Shown piece by piece: positions 25,337-34,365 of a DNA stretch of 64,000 nt (position 1 is the stretch's first letter; each line of letters begins with the position of its first letter). The notes under the pieces are model-generated. The model was not told the origin of the DNA, made no database searches, and saw only the letters and a list, made by a program, of their open reading frames with translations. The translations under genes were made by a program, and so were the position numbers. Source of the stretch: Streptomyces sp. A0958. GTDB lineage: Bacteria; Actinomycetota; Actinomycetes; Streptomycetales; Streptomycetaceae. The stretch is from NCBI RefSeq assembly GCF_004795035.1, contig NZ_SSBK01000023.1:48157-112156 (forward strand), written 5' to 3'.

Positions 25337-28300
25337 GACCGGTCCCCTCCCTCTCCGGATACGCTCTCCCGCCGGTCGTCCAGCAGGGCGGCGAGCTCCT
25401 TCTCGTCCCAGCCGCCCGGCGCCCGGACCTGCCACCCGGCCGCGTGACACTGCTCCATGTACGCGTCGTCGGCCGCGTCCTCGTCCAGGACGACCGCGAT
25501 CCTGCGGTCCGGCCAGGCGAGTTCGAGCGGCCTGGAGAGACCGGGGGCGTCCCAGCCCGCCTCGGCGGCCCGCACCTGGCCGCGCTCGGCGAGTGCCGTG
25601 GCGAGGACCTCGATCGCCGGGTCGCCCACGTACGACAGCTCACGAAGGACGAGATCCCACGCGGCGCGTTCCAGCTCCGTCGGCACCGCACGCGCACCGT
25701 CGGCCTGCGGCGACGTGCGGGGAGCCGCCTCGGCCGCCGCCTCCGGCGCAGCGCCCGGGTCCTCCCGCTCCGCTTCCGGCAGCACGAGCCCCGTGCCCGG
25801 CAGCTCCTCGCGCAGGGCCGGCAGGAGCCCGCCGGCTCGTACGGCCGTGGCCGCCAGCAGTCCCGCGTCGAAGGAGTCCAACTCGCTGCGGGCGAGTTGC
25901 AGACCGTCGGCCCGGCCGGTCCCGGCCGGATCCAGGAACTGGAGTACGTTGCCCCAGCACAGCCACGCCTTCCAGCGCCGCCGGTGCGTGTCGCTGTCCC
26001 CGGCGACGGCCTCCGCACGGTCGTCGAGCACGGCCAGTGCGCTCAGCCCCTGCGGCTTCGTCCGGGCGTCACCGATCAACGTCAGCGGCAGGCCTGAGCC
26101 GTCGCGTACGGGGTAGAGCTTCAGCCCCTGACCGCTCACCGGCGGCCGGGCGTCGCCCCGCAGCGTCGCCTCTATCCACGCGACGGCCGCCTCGGGGGAG
26201 GCGTCGACCACCTCCTCCCGCTTCGCCAACGGAAGCAGACCCCCCACGCACAGCCGGGCCAGCGCGTGCCAGCGCCGCAGGTCGGGGTCTGCGAGGAAGG
26301 CGAGGAGGGCGGGGACGGCACCGGCGAACAGCCGGTCGATCTCGGCCGGGTCCTGCCGCTGCCGCGCCCAGTTGGCCCGGGCCCGGCCGCCCGGTGTGGC
26401 GTCCCCGTCGACGGCGTACGGCGGCCACGCGGCCTGCGCCGACGGCCCGGCCAGGGCGGGGGTGAGGGCCTGTGCGCCCTCGTCCCCGTCCGCCGCCGCA
26501 CCGCGGCCGGCCCGGGTCCGCAGCTCCTTGTCCCAGGCCATGACGTCGTCCCAGGTGATCTGCCAGACCAGCATGCCGTCGGCCCGGAGCCGGGCCCGCT
26601 TGGCGGCGTCCCCCGCGATCCGGTTCGTCGCCGTGGAGGCGTGCCACCGGTAGCCGTCCAGGTAGACGGCCACCGGCACGGGCGGCGCCCCGTCCGACGT
26701 GGTCTCACCCGCGACGGGGCGCAGCAGCAGGTCCGGCACCGTGCCCTGGGCGTGCAGCGGCTTCTGTGCGACGGACTCCCAGCGGATCGGGGAGCCGTCC
26801 CGACGGCGTAGCGTGAACTGCTTGCCCTGGCGTCCGGTCGGGGTCTCCTCGTGCTCCACGTCGGCCTTGTTCGCGGGATCGTCGAGCCAGCGGTCGAGGC
26901 AGTCGATGAACCGCCGCTCGAGATCGCTCTGGGCCTGCCGGGCGAAGCGCCTGCGGTCCTCCTCCTCAGCCTCCGCGCGCCCCGCCCGGTCCTTGCGGAG
27001 CGGCTTGACGTCCCACCGGCTGTGCCCGTCCGCACCGAGCACGTCGTCGAGCATCCACAGCGCTTCGAGGCGGTCCAGGAGCGGATATTCGCGCTCCGGC
27101 GCGTATCCCAGCAGACAGAGGTGACACGCGCGCCGGGGCCCGTTCTCGCACGGGCAGGCGCGCAGGTATTCCTGCGCCGCCGCCAGCACCGCCCGGAATT
27201 CGTCGCCCACGCGCTCGACGAGCCGTTGCAGATAGCCCGTGCCGCCGGGCAGCGAGTCGTAGAGCACCAGGTAGTTGCGGGTCAGCCCGGTCTCGCGGTC
27301 CGGTTCCGTGCTCGGGGTGGACCGGATGTGCGCGGGGTCGCCGCCGTAGCGCAGTGCGAGCCCCAGGTGCAGGGCGGCGGAGAAGGACGCCAGGCGTTCC
27401 GGCACGTGCAGGGTCGCGGCGGGCAGCAGGATGCGCAGCGCCTCGGTGCGGTGCTCGGTCGCGGTGATCACCCGCCGGTCCTGGGCCTGGACGGCCCGGC
27501 CGCGGCGCCGGGTGGGGCACCAGGGGCGGTGGTGGGCGAGCTCCGGCCGTCCGGCGAGGGATTCGGACAGCTCCTCCTGTACGGGGGCGTGGCCGGGATC
27601 GCGGTCGGTGGCACCCCCGCACAGCGGGCAGAGCACGAAGGGGGTGACGGTGACCTCGGTGCCGGCGAAGTACGTGTCGGGGCGGCGGTTCGCCCTGGCG
27701 GGCCCGAGGTTGAACCTCCGGATGACCGCCTCGCGCACGTGGTCGACGCCGAACGTGGCCCCCGTGTGACGCCAGCTCTCCTTGATCGCGGCCGGGTCGA
27801 TGTCCACCGCCGTGGCCGTCGAGTAGTGCCGCTGGGTGCGCGTGTCGACGTCGTCGATGATCCGGGCGTCGTCCCGCTTGTCCCGGGAGGTCACCTTGTG
27901 CGGGACGATCACGTGGTGCAGCGCGGCCCGGCCGCCGATGCCGGGGCCGCCGCAGCGGGGGCAGGGCGAGGTGTCGGTCTCGGCGTTTTTCGTGCGGACG
28001 TGCCCGCACTCCCGGCAGACGCGCCAGGCGGCCACCGCCGGACGGGCCTCGTCCTCGCCGTCCTTGGGGCGCGGACCGAGATCGAAACCGTCGATGGTGT
28101 GGTGGTAGCCGAGGACGTAGTACGAGTTCCCGGGGGCGAGCTCGGTGAGCGCGGACTCGGCCGGCCGGGTGTAGGTCCGGCTCTCCGTGCGCCACTGCGA
28201 CGCGGGAGCCTTCTCCGCGTCGGCACCCGCCGCATCACGGGTACGCCTGGCGGGCTCCTTGCGGGTCAGCGCGGCCTCGAGGCGCACACCGCCCTCCACC

Positions 28301-31300
28301 AGGCTGTAGTTCGGCAGCAGACCCCGCTGGACCAGGAACGCCTGAGCCCCGGCCTGCGCGAACTCCTGGAGCTGCCCCCCGACGGCCCTGGCCTCCCGGG
28401 CGAGGTTGCGCTGCTCCCGTGCCTCGTCCTCCACGTTCTCGTGCAGGGCCTCGGCCGCCTCGTTGATCCGGGCGCGCCGGTCCACGAGCTCGGCCCGCTC
28501 GGCCTCCCAGTCCTCCTCGGCGTCCCGCAGGGCCTCGGCCAGCTTCCCCGCCGCATAGCGGTGCAGCGACGCACGGGCATCGCGGGAGACCCCGGAGTCG
28601 GGCACACCGTCGATCTCCGGGAACAGCTTCAGGAAGTCGTCGGCCAGATCCCTGCGCCCGGTCACGGCCTGGGAGAACCGCCGCAGCCAGCCGACCCGCC
28701 CGAACAGGGCCGTCACCCGGTCGGGCAGCGGGGTCACGCCCTCCAGGCGCCCGCGCGCGGCCAGGTCGACGAGATGGGCGACGTACTGGCGGCGCAGCAG
28801 CTCGCCCGCCGACAGGAAGCAGCCGGGAGGCAGGATCCGCCCCGCGATCAACTGCCGTGGCTCGGCCAGGTGGTAGAGGGCGCGCGGGCTGGTGTCGGCG
28901 AGCGACACCATGAGCGCGTTGCCCGTCGAGCGGCCGGCCCGGCCGACGCGCTGGACGTATCCGGCGGTGGTCGGCGGCAGGGAGGCCAAAACGACCGCCT
29001 CCAACTGACCGATGTCGATGCCCAGTTCGAGGGTGGGCGTGCAGGACAGCACGTTGGGGTCGGTGTGCCGGACGCCCTGCCGGAAGCCCTTCTCGACCTC
29101 TTCGCGCTCCTTGCGGGTGAGCACCCCGGTGTGTTCGGCGGCGACCACGCTGTACGGCCCCGCGTCCCGGTACAGCTGCCGGTAGTAGTCCGCCCGGTAG
29201 TCCCGGCCGGCCCTGCCGGGCGCCTCGGTCGAGGGCACCGCCAACTGCCCCTCACAGCCCTTGAGCGGGCAGGGCAGGCCCTGCCACACCGGCACCCGCT
29301 CCGGCGGCACGGTCTGCGTCCAGCCGCACTCCGGGCAGGCCAGCGCCGCGTGCGCAGTCTGCTCGTCGGTCAGCGGCCGCACCCGGATGTGCCCGGGGGT
29401 GAGCCCGTAGGTCCCGTGGTCCTGGTTTCCCCGGCCCGCCGCCTCCTGGCCGGTACGCCGGCGGGCCAGGGCGCCGATCTCCGGGTCGGCCAGCCGCGGC
29501 AGCAGCTCGGCGAGGTAGCCGGCGGCGAGGGCCCGGTCCATGCCCAGGCAGCGTGCGGCGAAGTCGGCGTACCAGCTCTCCTTGGTGTCGGCCCGCTCGA
29601 AGTCCGTACGGCCCGATCGCGACCCCACCAGGACGAAGGCGGGCGCGTCCGAGTTCCAGCCGAAGGCCTGCATCCCTTCGGGGCGTCCGCCCCAGACGGG
29701 GTAGCGGTTGCGCCCCTCGGCGTTGATGAACTCGTCCAGCCACTTGTGCCGGATGCCGCCGCTGGTCCGCACGTGTTCCAGGAGTCCGCGGACGAACCCC
29801 TCGAAGCGGCGCAGCCGGTCCGGCCCGGAAGCGGGCAGGACCGGAGGAGCGGATTCCCCGGCGGGTCCGTCGTCCTCCGCCGCTTCCTCGGGGTCCACGG
29901 GCAGCTGCCGGCGCAGGTGCTCCCTGTATAGCCCTTCCGCGAGCTCGGCAGCGGTTGTCGGGTCCGGCAGATACACCTCCGCCGCCACCGTGCGGGTGAG
30001 CTCCAGGGTGCGGCCCGCCCGCGAGTTCAGTCCGAACTCCAGCAGGGTGTTGAACGCCAGCCGCTCACCGACCAGTTCCCACGTCCCCTTGGGCAGCCGC
30101 TTCTTGCCCGCCAGGAGCCGCTTCACCTTGTCCACGTCGTGCAGGTCGGGCGGCACGACGGACGCGAGCAGCTTCTCCTTGTCCACGGAGGCCCGCTTCA
30201 CCAGCGCGGCGATCAGCTCGTTCAGCGGCACGCCCTCGTCGGCGAAGTCCGGTTCCTCCGCCGAGCGCTGTGCCAGCTGTTCCTGCACGAGCGAACGCAG
30301 CGAGAACTTCCAGGCGCGCGACGCGACGAATCCGGCCCGGTGCGCCGCGTCCTGCACGGAGTCGTTGAAGATCAGCGTCTTGCGCGCGTCGTTGCCGTCG
30401 GCGTCCTTCTTCGGCAGCTCCCCGCCGGTGAACAGCTGGGTGACCGCCACCGAGGCGAGCGGGGCCACACCGGCACCGAGGAACCGGATGCCCTGGGCCT
30501 GCCCGCAGGCCGGGCAGCGGTCCTGCTTGGCGTACGCGTCCTGGTCGGCGTTGTCGAACCACGCCTTGACGAACACCCCGTTCTCCGGGGCCTCGGCGAT
30601 CGATCCGTCGGGGCGCAGCACCTCGTCGGGGTCTATCCGGCGCAGCGCCTCCCCGTTGTCCTCCAGGACCAGCACGGTCGCTTCGCGGACCGCCGCCCGC
30701 TTCCCGCGCCGCATGCTCCGGCCGAGTGCCTGCCGCGCCTGGTTCGCCGCCTCGGCGGGCGTCGCCGCGATGAGCGCCCGCACCCGGGCCTTGCCTGCCC
30801 CGCCGCCCGCGCTGAGCCGGTAGACGTCGTCGGGCGCGGAGACGAGGGAGGTCGGGTTGCGCTCGGGGCATACGGCGCTCCAGCCGGAGCGGCCGCAGTG
30901 CCGGCAGTACGCCGACGGCAGCCGCCCGGCCCGCGGCACGACGCGGTTCCGGTCCGCCTGCGCGGCGGATGTCACGGAGGCGGAGGCCGCCCGGTCGGCG
31001 TCCGTCCACGAGAAGGCGGGCTGCGGCGCGACGAAGCGCAGCACCCGGGAGAGCGCACGCACCCACAGGTGCGTCTCGACGAGCAGCAGCGGCCGGTCCT
31101 GGCCGGCGGGAGCCCCCGGGTCACGCGCCACGGAGATCAGCGCGATGAACCGGGCCAGCGCCTTGGCGGCGGTCTCCGGGTCCTGCGCCGCCGTCACCCG
31201 CCATGCGGAGCCGGCGGGGAAGGCCGCCAGGATCTCCCCGGCCGTGAGCGGCTGGTCCACGTCGGCGGTCAGCAGGTCGTGGGTGAGCGGGTGCGCGAGG

Positions 31301-32418
31301 AGGCGGCGCCCCATCTCGCGGGCGTCGGACGTGTCGCAGCCCAGCACAAGCCGGGAGACCTCGTCGAGCCCGCCGTCGCGCGCGGGCGGATCGGGCAGGG
31401 CCGCGACCTGGGCAGGCGAGGGCAGCGGCAACCACACGTCCACGGGGGAGAGGAAGGAGTTCAGCTCCCGCCGGTCCTCCCCGACCACGGCGTCGTCCGG
31501 AAAGCGCACCCCGAACACCTGCGACGCCACGTTCAGCATGGCCCGGGAACCGCCCGCACCGCCCTGGTCCTGCCGGTCCCGCACGGGCGACTCACCGAGC
31601 GTCGCCGAGGTGGCCACCGGGCAGATCGAGCCCAGCGGCCGCCCCTCCTCGGCCGCTCCGACGACCACGCCGAGCCGCCGCAGCAGCATGGCGACGTCGG
31701 TGCCCTGGGCCCCGTCGTACGTGTGGAACTCATCGATCACGATGTACGCGAGGTCCGCGTCGGCCCACAGCGGGGCGTCCTGCTGCCGCTGGAGCAGCAG
31801 GTCCAGCATCTTGTAGTTCGTGATCAGGATGTCCGGCGGATTCCGCCGTATCTCCGCCCGGTCGACGGCGACCCGCCCGTACGGGGAACCGTTCTTCGTG
31901 GAGCTGGCCTCACCGATGTAGAGCCCGGCGGTCACGTCCCGGAGCCGCTCGTCCTCCAGCAGCTCGCCGATTCGGTCCGCCTGGTCACCCGCGAGCGCGT
32001 TCATCGGATAGAGCAGCACGGCCTTGATCCCGTGCTTCCCGGCCGCCTTGGCCCGCCGGCAGTGGTCGATGACGGGGACGAGGAACGCCTCCGTCTTGCC
32101 GGAGCCCGTGCCGGTCGTGACGAGGGTCGCCTGCGGGACGCGCCCGCCCTTGGTCGTCAGCCGGGCGAACGCCTCTGCCTGGTGCGCGTACGGCCAGAAA
32201 CCGCCCTTGTACCAGTCGAGGTGCTGCTGCCAACCGTCCTCGGCCGCCCGGAACGGCCGCCGGAGCCGGTGGTACGGCCCGCGGAAGAGCCCGTCGGCCG
32301 GGTCTGTGAGGAACTCGGTGAGGGCCCTCTGGGTGTCGGGCTCGGCGAGCGCGAACGTGGTGGTCAGATACTCGACCGTGGTGTCGCGCAGCGCCTGCGC
32401 GGCGAGTGTGGGACGCAT
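25333..32418 (-). CDS. Giant DEAD/DEAH helicase with zinc-binding, DUF1998-like and nuclease-like C-terminal regions (DrmA/DrmB-like)
   Basis: A 2361-residue SF2 helicase. Residues ~75-450 hold Walker A TTGTGSGKTEAF (103-109), ILITNYKMLDLLL, a DEAH-type box VIDEFHTYDG (~230) and VATSATLG. Several Cys pairs follow (CRHCG, CPACG, CPECGW). The second RecA lobe is SCTPTLELGIDIGQLE and VQRVGRAGRSTGNALMVSL. Further on, CRECGHVRTKN...CPRCGG, LVLYDSLPGGTGYLQRL and ACHLCLLGY are DUF1998-like, as in MrfA and DrmB proteins. Near residues 1915-1960, VAVYLDGYRWHAS then KRARLRADGMLVWQITWDDV looks like a Vsr/DUF559-type nuclease core. ATG 32418 has GGAGGG 12 bases upstream. It is co-transcribed with the UvrD gene (ATGA) and probably with the GntR gene upstream. 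DISARM normally has DrmA and DrmB as separate proteins. Confidence 0.85.
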   Translation of the reverse strand: MRPTLAAQALRDTTVEYLTTTFALAEPDTQRALTEFLTDPADGLFRGPYHRLRRPFRAAEDGWQQHLDWYKGGFWPYAHQAEAFARLTTKGGRVPQATLVTTGTGSGKTEAFLVPVIDHCRRAKAAGKHGIKAVLLYPMNALAGDQADRIGELLEDERLRDVTAGLYIGEASSTKNGSPYGRVAVDRAEIRRNPPDILITNYKMLDLLLQRQQDAPLWADADLAYIVIDEFHTYDGAQGTDVAMLLRRLGVVVGAAEEGRPLGSICPVATSATLGESPVRDRQDQGGAGGSRAMLNVASQVFGVRFPDDAVVGEDRRELNSFLSPVDVWLPLPSPAQVAALPDPPARDGGLDEVSRLVLGCDTSDAREMGRRLLAHPLTHDLLTADVDQPLTAGEILAAFPAGSAWRVTAAQDPETAAKALARFIALISVARDPGAPAGQDRPLLLVETHLWVRALSRVLRFVAPQPAFSWTDADRAASASVTSAAQADRNRVVPRAGRLPSAYCRHCGRSGWSAVCPERNPTSLVSAPDDVYRLSAGGGAGKARVRALIAATPAEAANQARQALGRSMRRGKRAAVREATVLVLEDNGEALRRIDPDEVLRPDGSIAEAPENGVFVKAWFDNADQDAYAKQDRCPACGQAQGIRFLGAGVAPLASVAVTQLFTGGELPKKDADGNDARKTLIFNDSVQDAAHRAGFVASRAWKFSLRSLVQEQLAQRSAEEPDFADEGVPLNELIAALVKRASVDKEKLLASVVPPDLHDVDKVKRLLAGKKRLPKGTWELVGERLAFNTLLEFGLNSRAGRTLELTRTVAAEVYLPDPTTAAELAEGLYREHLRRQLPVDPEEAAEDDGPAGESAPPVLPASGPDRLRRFEGFVRGLLEHVRTSGGIRHKWLDEFINAEGRNRYPVWGGRPEGMQAFGWNSDAPAFVLVGSRSGRTDFERADTKESWYADFAARCLGMDRALAAGYLAELLPRLADPEIGALARRRTGQEAAGRGNQDHGTYGLTPGHIRVRPLTDEQTAHAALACPECGWTQTVPPERVPVWQGLPCPLKGCEGQLAVPSTEAPGRAGRDYRADYYRQLYRDAGPYSVVAAEHTGVLTRKEREEVEKGFRQGVRHTDPNVLSCTPTLELGIDIGQLEAVVLASLPPTTAGYVQRVGRAGRSTGNALMVSLADTSPRALYHLAEPRQLIAGRILPPGCFLSAGELLRRQYVAHLVDLAARGRLEGVTPLPDRVTALFGRVGWLRRFSQAVTGRRDLADDFLKLFPEIDGVPDSGVSRDARASLHRYAAGKLAEALRDAEEDWEAERAELVDRRARINEAAEALHENVEDEAREQRNLAREARAVGGQLQEFAQAGAQAFLVQRGLLPNYSLVEGGVRLEAALTRKEPARRTRDAAGADAEKAPASQWRTESRTYTRPAESALTELAPGNSYYVLGYHHTIDGFDLGPRPKDGEDEARPAVAAWRVCRECGHVRTKNAETDTSPCPRCGGPGIGGRAALHHVIVPHKVTSRDKRDDARIIDDVDTRTQRHYSTATAVDIDPAAIKESWRHTGATFGVDHVREAVIRRFNLGPARANRRPDTYFAGTEVTVTPFVLCPLCGGATDRDPGHAPVQEELSESLAGRPELAHHRPWCPTRRRGRAVQAQDRRVITATEHRTEALRILLPAATLHVPERLASFSAALHLGLALRYGGDPAHIRSTPSTEPDRETGLTRNYLVLYDSLPGGTGYLQRLVERVGDEFRAVLAAAQEYLRACPCENGPRRACHLCLLGYAPEREYPLLDRLEALWMLDDVLGADGHSRWDVKPLRKDRAGRAEAEEEDRRRFARQAQSDLERRFIDCLDRWLDDPANKADVEHEETPTGRQGKQFTLRRRDGSPIRWESVAQKPLHAQGTVPDLLLRPVAGETTSDGAPPVPVAVYLDGYRWHASTATNRIAGDAAKRARLRADGMLVWQITWDDVMAWDKELRTRAGRGAAADGDEGAQALTPALAGPSAQAAWPPYAVDGDATPGGRARANWARQRQDPAEIDRLFAGAVPALLAFLADPDLRRWHALARLCVGGLLPLAKREEVVDASPEAAVAWIEATLRGDARPPVSGQGLKLYPVRDGSGLPLTLIGDARTKPQGLSALAVLDDRAEAVAGDSDTHRRRWKAWLCWGNVLQFLDPAGTGRADGLQLARSELDSFDAGLLAATAVRAGGLLPALREELPGTGLVLPEAEREDPGAAPEAAAEAAPRTSPQADGARAVPTELERAAWDLVLRELSYVGDPAIEVLATALAERGQVRAAEAGWDAPGLSRPLELAWPDRRIAVVLDEDAADDAYMEQCHAAGWQVRAPGGWDEKELAALLDDRRESVSGEGGDRS

Positions 32419-32572
32419 GGTGCCCGCCGGCCCTCCCCCTGTGTCCTGCTCCGGGCGCTCCCGGACGCGCCTTGCGACGTGTGACGTCGGCCGCGGGTGA
32501 TCATCCGCCCCCGGCCCCGCCCACTTTACGTCCGGGGTCGGACAGTGGGTCCGGAATCGGCCGGGGCGGGGG

Positions 32573-32821
32573 TCAGTCCGCGGGGGGCAGTACGTCTACG
32601 ACGTACGAGCCCTTTGCGGGGAGGGTCTCGACGAGTCCGCGCTCGCGCAGCTCTCGGACAGCGCGACGGACGGTTCCCGCGCTGACGTTGTAGACGTCCG
32701 CCAGTTCGCGCTCGTTCTCGACTCGTCCGCCCGGCGGGATCTCTCCAGCGCGGATGCGTCGCTCGATGTCGTTGGCCACCCGCTGCCATTCATAGATCAC
32801 ATCTCCATCGTCTGTGCACAC
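32573..32821 (-). CDS. Small GntR-family winged-helix regulator
   Basis: An 82-residue protein that is essentially only the GntR DNA-binding domain: EWQRVANDIERRIRAGEIPP, RVENERELADVYNVSAGTVR, RRAVRELRERGLVETLPAKG and SYVVDVLPP. No effector domain. GTG 32821 and GTG 32800 are both possible; neither has a good ribosome-binding site, and a leaderless start is possible. It precedes the giant helicase by 154 bp on the same strand and is divergent from the four small plus-strand genes. The palindrome array just upstream is its likely operator, so it probably controls itself, the small genes and perhaps the helicase block. Confidence 0.85.
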   Translation of the reverse strand: MCTDDGDVIYEWQRVANDIERRIRAGEIPPGGRVENERELADVYNVSAGTVRRAVRELRERGLVETLPAKGSYVVDVLPPAD

Positions 32822-32843
32822 TGCGCAAGCCGCACTTTGGGAA

Positions 32844-32879
32844 GCACACTGTGCACGCTGTGCACAGTGTGCCTAGACT
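32844..32879. promoter_or_regulatory. GntR-type palindromic operator and plus-strand promoter
   Basis: A perfect inverted repeat with 13-bp arms (GCACACTGTGCAC at 32844-32856 and GTGCACAGTGTGC at 32860-32872) and 3-bp spacer contains two TGTGCAC cores. Another TGTGCACA core lies at the start of the GntR gene (about 32813-32820) and another in GTGTGCACAC at 32882-32891. TAGACT (32874-32879) immediately after the palindrome is a good -10 for the plus-strand genes, so bound protein would cover the -35 region. Confidence 0.65.
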
Positions 32880-32897
32880 GGGTGTGCACACGAAAAC

Positions 32898-32934
32898 GCC
32901 CCTGAGAGATCCGGCGTAGGGATCGCTCAGGGGC
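32898..32934 (+). other. Hairpin in the leader of the small-gene operon
   Basis: GCCCCTGAG (32898-32906) pairs with CTCAGGGGC (32926-32934), with a second small stem GATCC/GGATC in the loop. Flanking GGTGTGC (32881-32887) and GCACACC (32933-32939) could form a competing outer stem. No U tract follows. It could be an attenuator or an mRNA-stabilising stem. Confidence 0.45.
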
Positions 32935-32958
32935 ACACCGAAGATTGGAGCTTCGGCT

Positions 32959-33327
32959 ATGCGAAACCTTATCGCCGCGCTGCTTGCGTGGCTGCTGGGC
33001 GTGCTGGCGCCTGGTTCAGGACGACGCGGGGTTGGCCCGCAGCCGACCGCCCCGACCTCCGTCCGGCGGCCGGAAGGAGTCGGCCCGACCGGCGTTCCGG
33101 CCCGACAACGCGCTCAGGAACGCGCCACCCGGCCGAGGTCCCCGTACGGGCTCGGGGAACGGCTCGCCGGGGAGGACAGCGCCCTCGTCCGCCCCTACCT
33201 CGCCGCGTACGAGCGGCAGGAGGAGCGCGCCCGGCAGCATCTGCGGCGGCTCAGCCTCGTGATGGCGGCGGACTTCGGTATCGACCTGGATGCCCGGGAC
33301 GTGCACGCGGCGGGGGCGGCCTGGTGA
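32959..33327 (+). CDS. Small hypothetical protein with N-terminal hydrophobic segment
   Basis: 122 residues from ATG 32959, with GGAG 8 bases upstream. MRNLIAALLAWLLGVLAPG is a short hydrophobic segment that could be a membrane anchor; the middle is Pro/Arg-rich and the end (LVRPYLAAYERQEERARQHL then RLSLVMAADFGIDLDARDV) is probably helical. No recognised domain. First gene of a four-gene plus-strand set; its stop overlaps the next start by GTGA. Confidence 0.65.
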   Translation: MRNLIAALLAWLLGVLAPGSGRRGVGPQPTAPTSVRRPEGVGPTGVPARQRAQERATRPRSPYGLGERLAGEDSALVRPYLAAYERQEERARQHLRRLSLVMAADFGIDLDARDVHAAGAAW

Positions 33328-33551
33328 GCGAGTCGACTCCCCGTACGCCCGCGCGGAAACCGGTCCGCCTCTGCGTGCGCTGCTACCTCGTCACGGACGC
33401 ACCCGTGGTCGTGGCCGAGGTGCACCAGAATTCCGGGCCCGGATGGAACATGTACGCGTGCCCGAAGTGCGCCCCCCACTTCCCGCCGGTGCCGGACGTG
33501 ATCGACCTCTTCCCGAGCGGGCGCGGCGGGGACCGGGACGGTGCCGAGTGA
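33324..33551 (+). CDS. Small zinc-ribbon-like protein
   Basis: 75 residues from GTG 33324, which overlaps the previous stop (GTGA). Two Cys pairs, LCVRCYLVTD and YACPKCAPHFPP, are spaced as in a zinc ribbon, and the segment ends PVPDVIDLFP. Similar small proteins accompany GntR genes in Streptomyces accessory regions. Role unknown; a nucleic-acid or protein-contact function is only a guess. Confidence 0.65.
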   Translation: MSESTPRTPARKPVRLCVRCYLVTDAPVVVAEVHQNSGPGWNMYACPKCAPHFPPVPDVIDLFPSGRGGDRDGAE

Positions 33552-33673
33552 GTCCGCGCGGGGCGGTGACGGTGCTCGCGTTCCACCGTGGCTGGGCCAA
33601 GGCACTCCGCGTCGGCCCCGACACGTCCACGGCTCCGCCGGATACGCTGGCGGGGCCCACCCTGGAGGTCACC

Positions 33674-33952
33674 GTGACTACGCAGCCGATCCACTCCGAC
33701 CCGCAGCCGATCCCGCGCACGCAGAACGCCGTAGCAGCCGCGTTGCCTGCTGCGCAGCGCATGGAGTTCTACCGCGAGATGGGTGAAGCGACCCCCGAGA
33801 CGATCGGGGAGGTGCTCACGAACTGGTGGCTGCTCGTCCAGGTGGCAGGAGACCCGCAGACCGCGCGTACAGCCGCTGCGGTGAAGGCGGGCACGGCCCC
33901 GGGGCGCTCGGCGTCCACGGTCATGCGGGAGCTGCGGGAGCATGGGCGGTGA
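33674..33952 (+). CDS. Small hypothetical protein, possibly antitoxin-like
   Basis: 92 residues from GTG 33674, with GGAGG 5 bases upstream. It is helical (AVAAALPAAQRMEFYREMGE then TPETIGEVLTNWWLLVQVAG) and ends STVMRELREHGR. No recognised domain. It overlaps the next gene by GTGA; two small tightly coupled genes could be a toxin-antitoxin pair, but neither shows a diagnostic toxin motif, so this is unproven. A 122-bp gap separates it from the zinc-ribbon gene. Confidence 0.6.
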   Translation: MTTQPIHSDPQPIPRTQNAVAAALPAAQRMEFYREMGEATPETIGEVLTNWWLLVQVAGDPQTARTAAAVKAGTAPGRSASTVMRELREHGR

Positions 33953-34281
33953 GTGCTGAGGATGACTGGTGCGAGGGTCCCGAGGAGGAAGACCCGCTGA
34001 CCCTCTCGCCGCAGGTCGAAGAGGTCCTCTTCAGCCTCGACACTCCCGCCGACGTGATGTCGGCCGTCTCCTCCGTCATGGTCGAGATGCGCGAGGCCCT
34101 GGAGCTGGGCGTGCTTCCTCCCAGCGGCCGGCCACTCCCGGGACTTCCCGGAGCGTGTGTGTCGGCCATGCCGCGCGGCCTCGGCCTCGTCGAGTTCCAC
34201 GAGACCGCTACGGAGAAGGGGGAGCGCGGGTTCTACCTCGCCCGCGTGATCAGGATCGACGACTACCCCGCCGAGTTCTGA
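33949..34281 (+). CDS. Small acidic hypothetical protein
   Basis: 110 residues from GTG 33949, coupled to the previous gene by GTGA. Acidic N-terminus (VSAEDDWCEGPEEEDPLTLS), a helical centre (VEEVLFSLDTPADVMSAVSS) and a C-terminus ending GFYLARVIRIDDYPAEF. No recognised domain. Last gene of the small plus-strand set; a bidirectional-looking hairpin follows before the convergent methylase. Confidence 0.6.
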   Translation: MSAEDDWCEGPEEEDPLTLSPQVEEVLFSLDTPADVMSAVSSVMVEMREALELGVLPPSGRPLPGLPGACVSAMPRGLGLVEFHETATEKGERGFYLARVIRIDDYPAEF

Positions 34282-34313
34282 CCCCGCCCATGGTTCCATA
34301 GCGCGGCCCGCTT

Positions 34314-34349
34314 GTCCGCCCCGTTCTCCCTGAGGGAGGCGGGGCGGAC
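34314..34349. terminator. Hairpin between convergent small-gene operon and methylase gene
   Basis: GTCCGCCCCG (34314-34323) pairs with CGGGGCGGAC (34340-34349), and the loop contains a second CTCCC/GGGAG stem. It lies in the 84-bp gap between the two convergent stops and can serve both directions. Confidence 0.65.
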
Positions 34350-34365
34350 TGCGTTCGGGCCCGGC

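Noticed and set aside
23063..25447. Long plus-strand frames over the UvrD-like gene, and others at 26851-29931 and 39899-42829
   Set aside because: All are antisense to helicase genes with clear motifs; their low-complexity composition and lack of ribosome-binding sites mark them as GC-driven shadows.
32573..34281. Calling the island an integrative conjugative (AICE) element
   Set aside because: The small GntR gene and neighbours resemble AICE accessory genes, but no replication, FtsK-type transfer or intact integrase gene is visible.
33674..34281. Annotating the last two small genes as a toxin-antitoxin pair
   Set aside because: Coupled small genes are suggestive, but neither product shows a known toxin or antitoxin motif.
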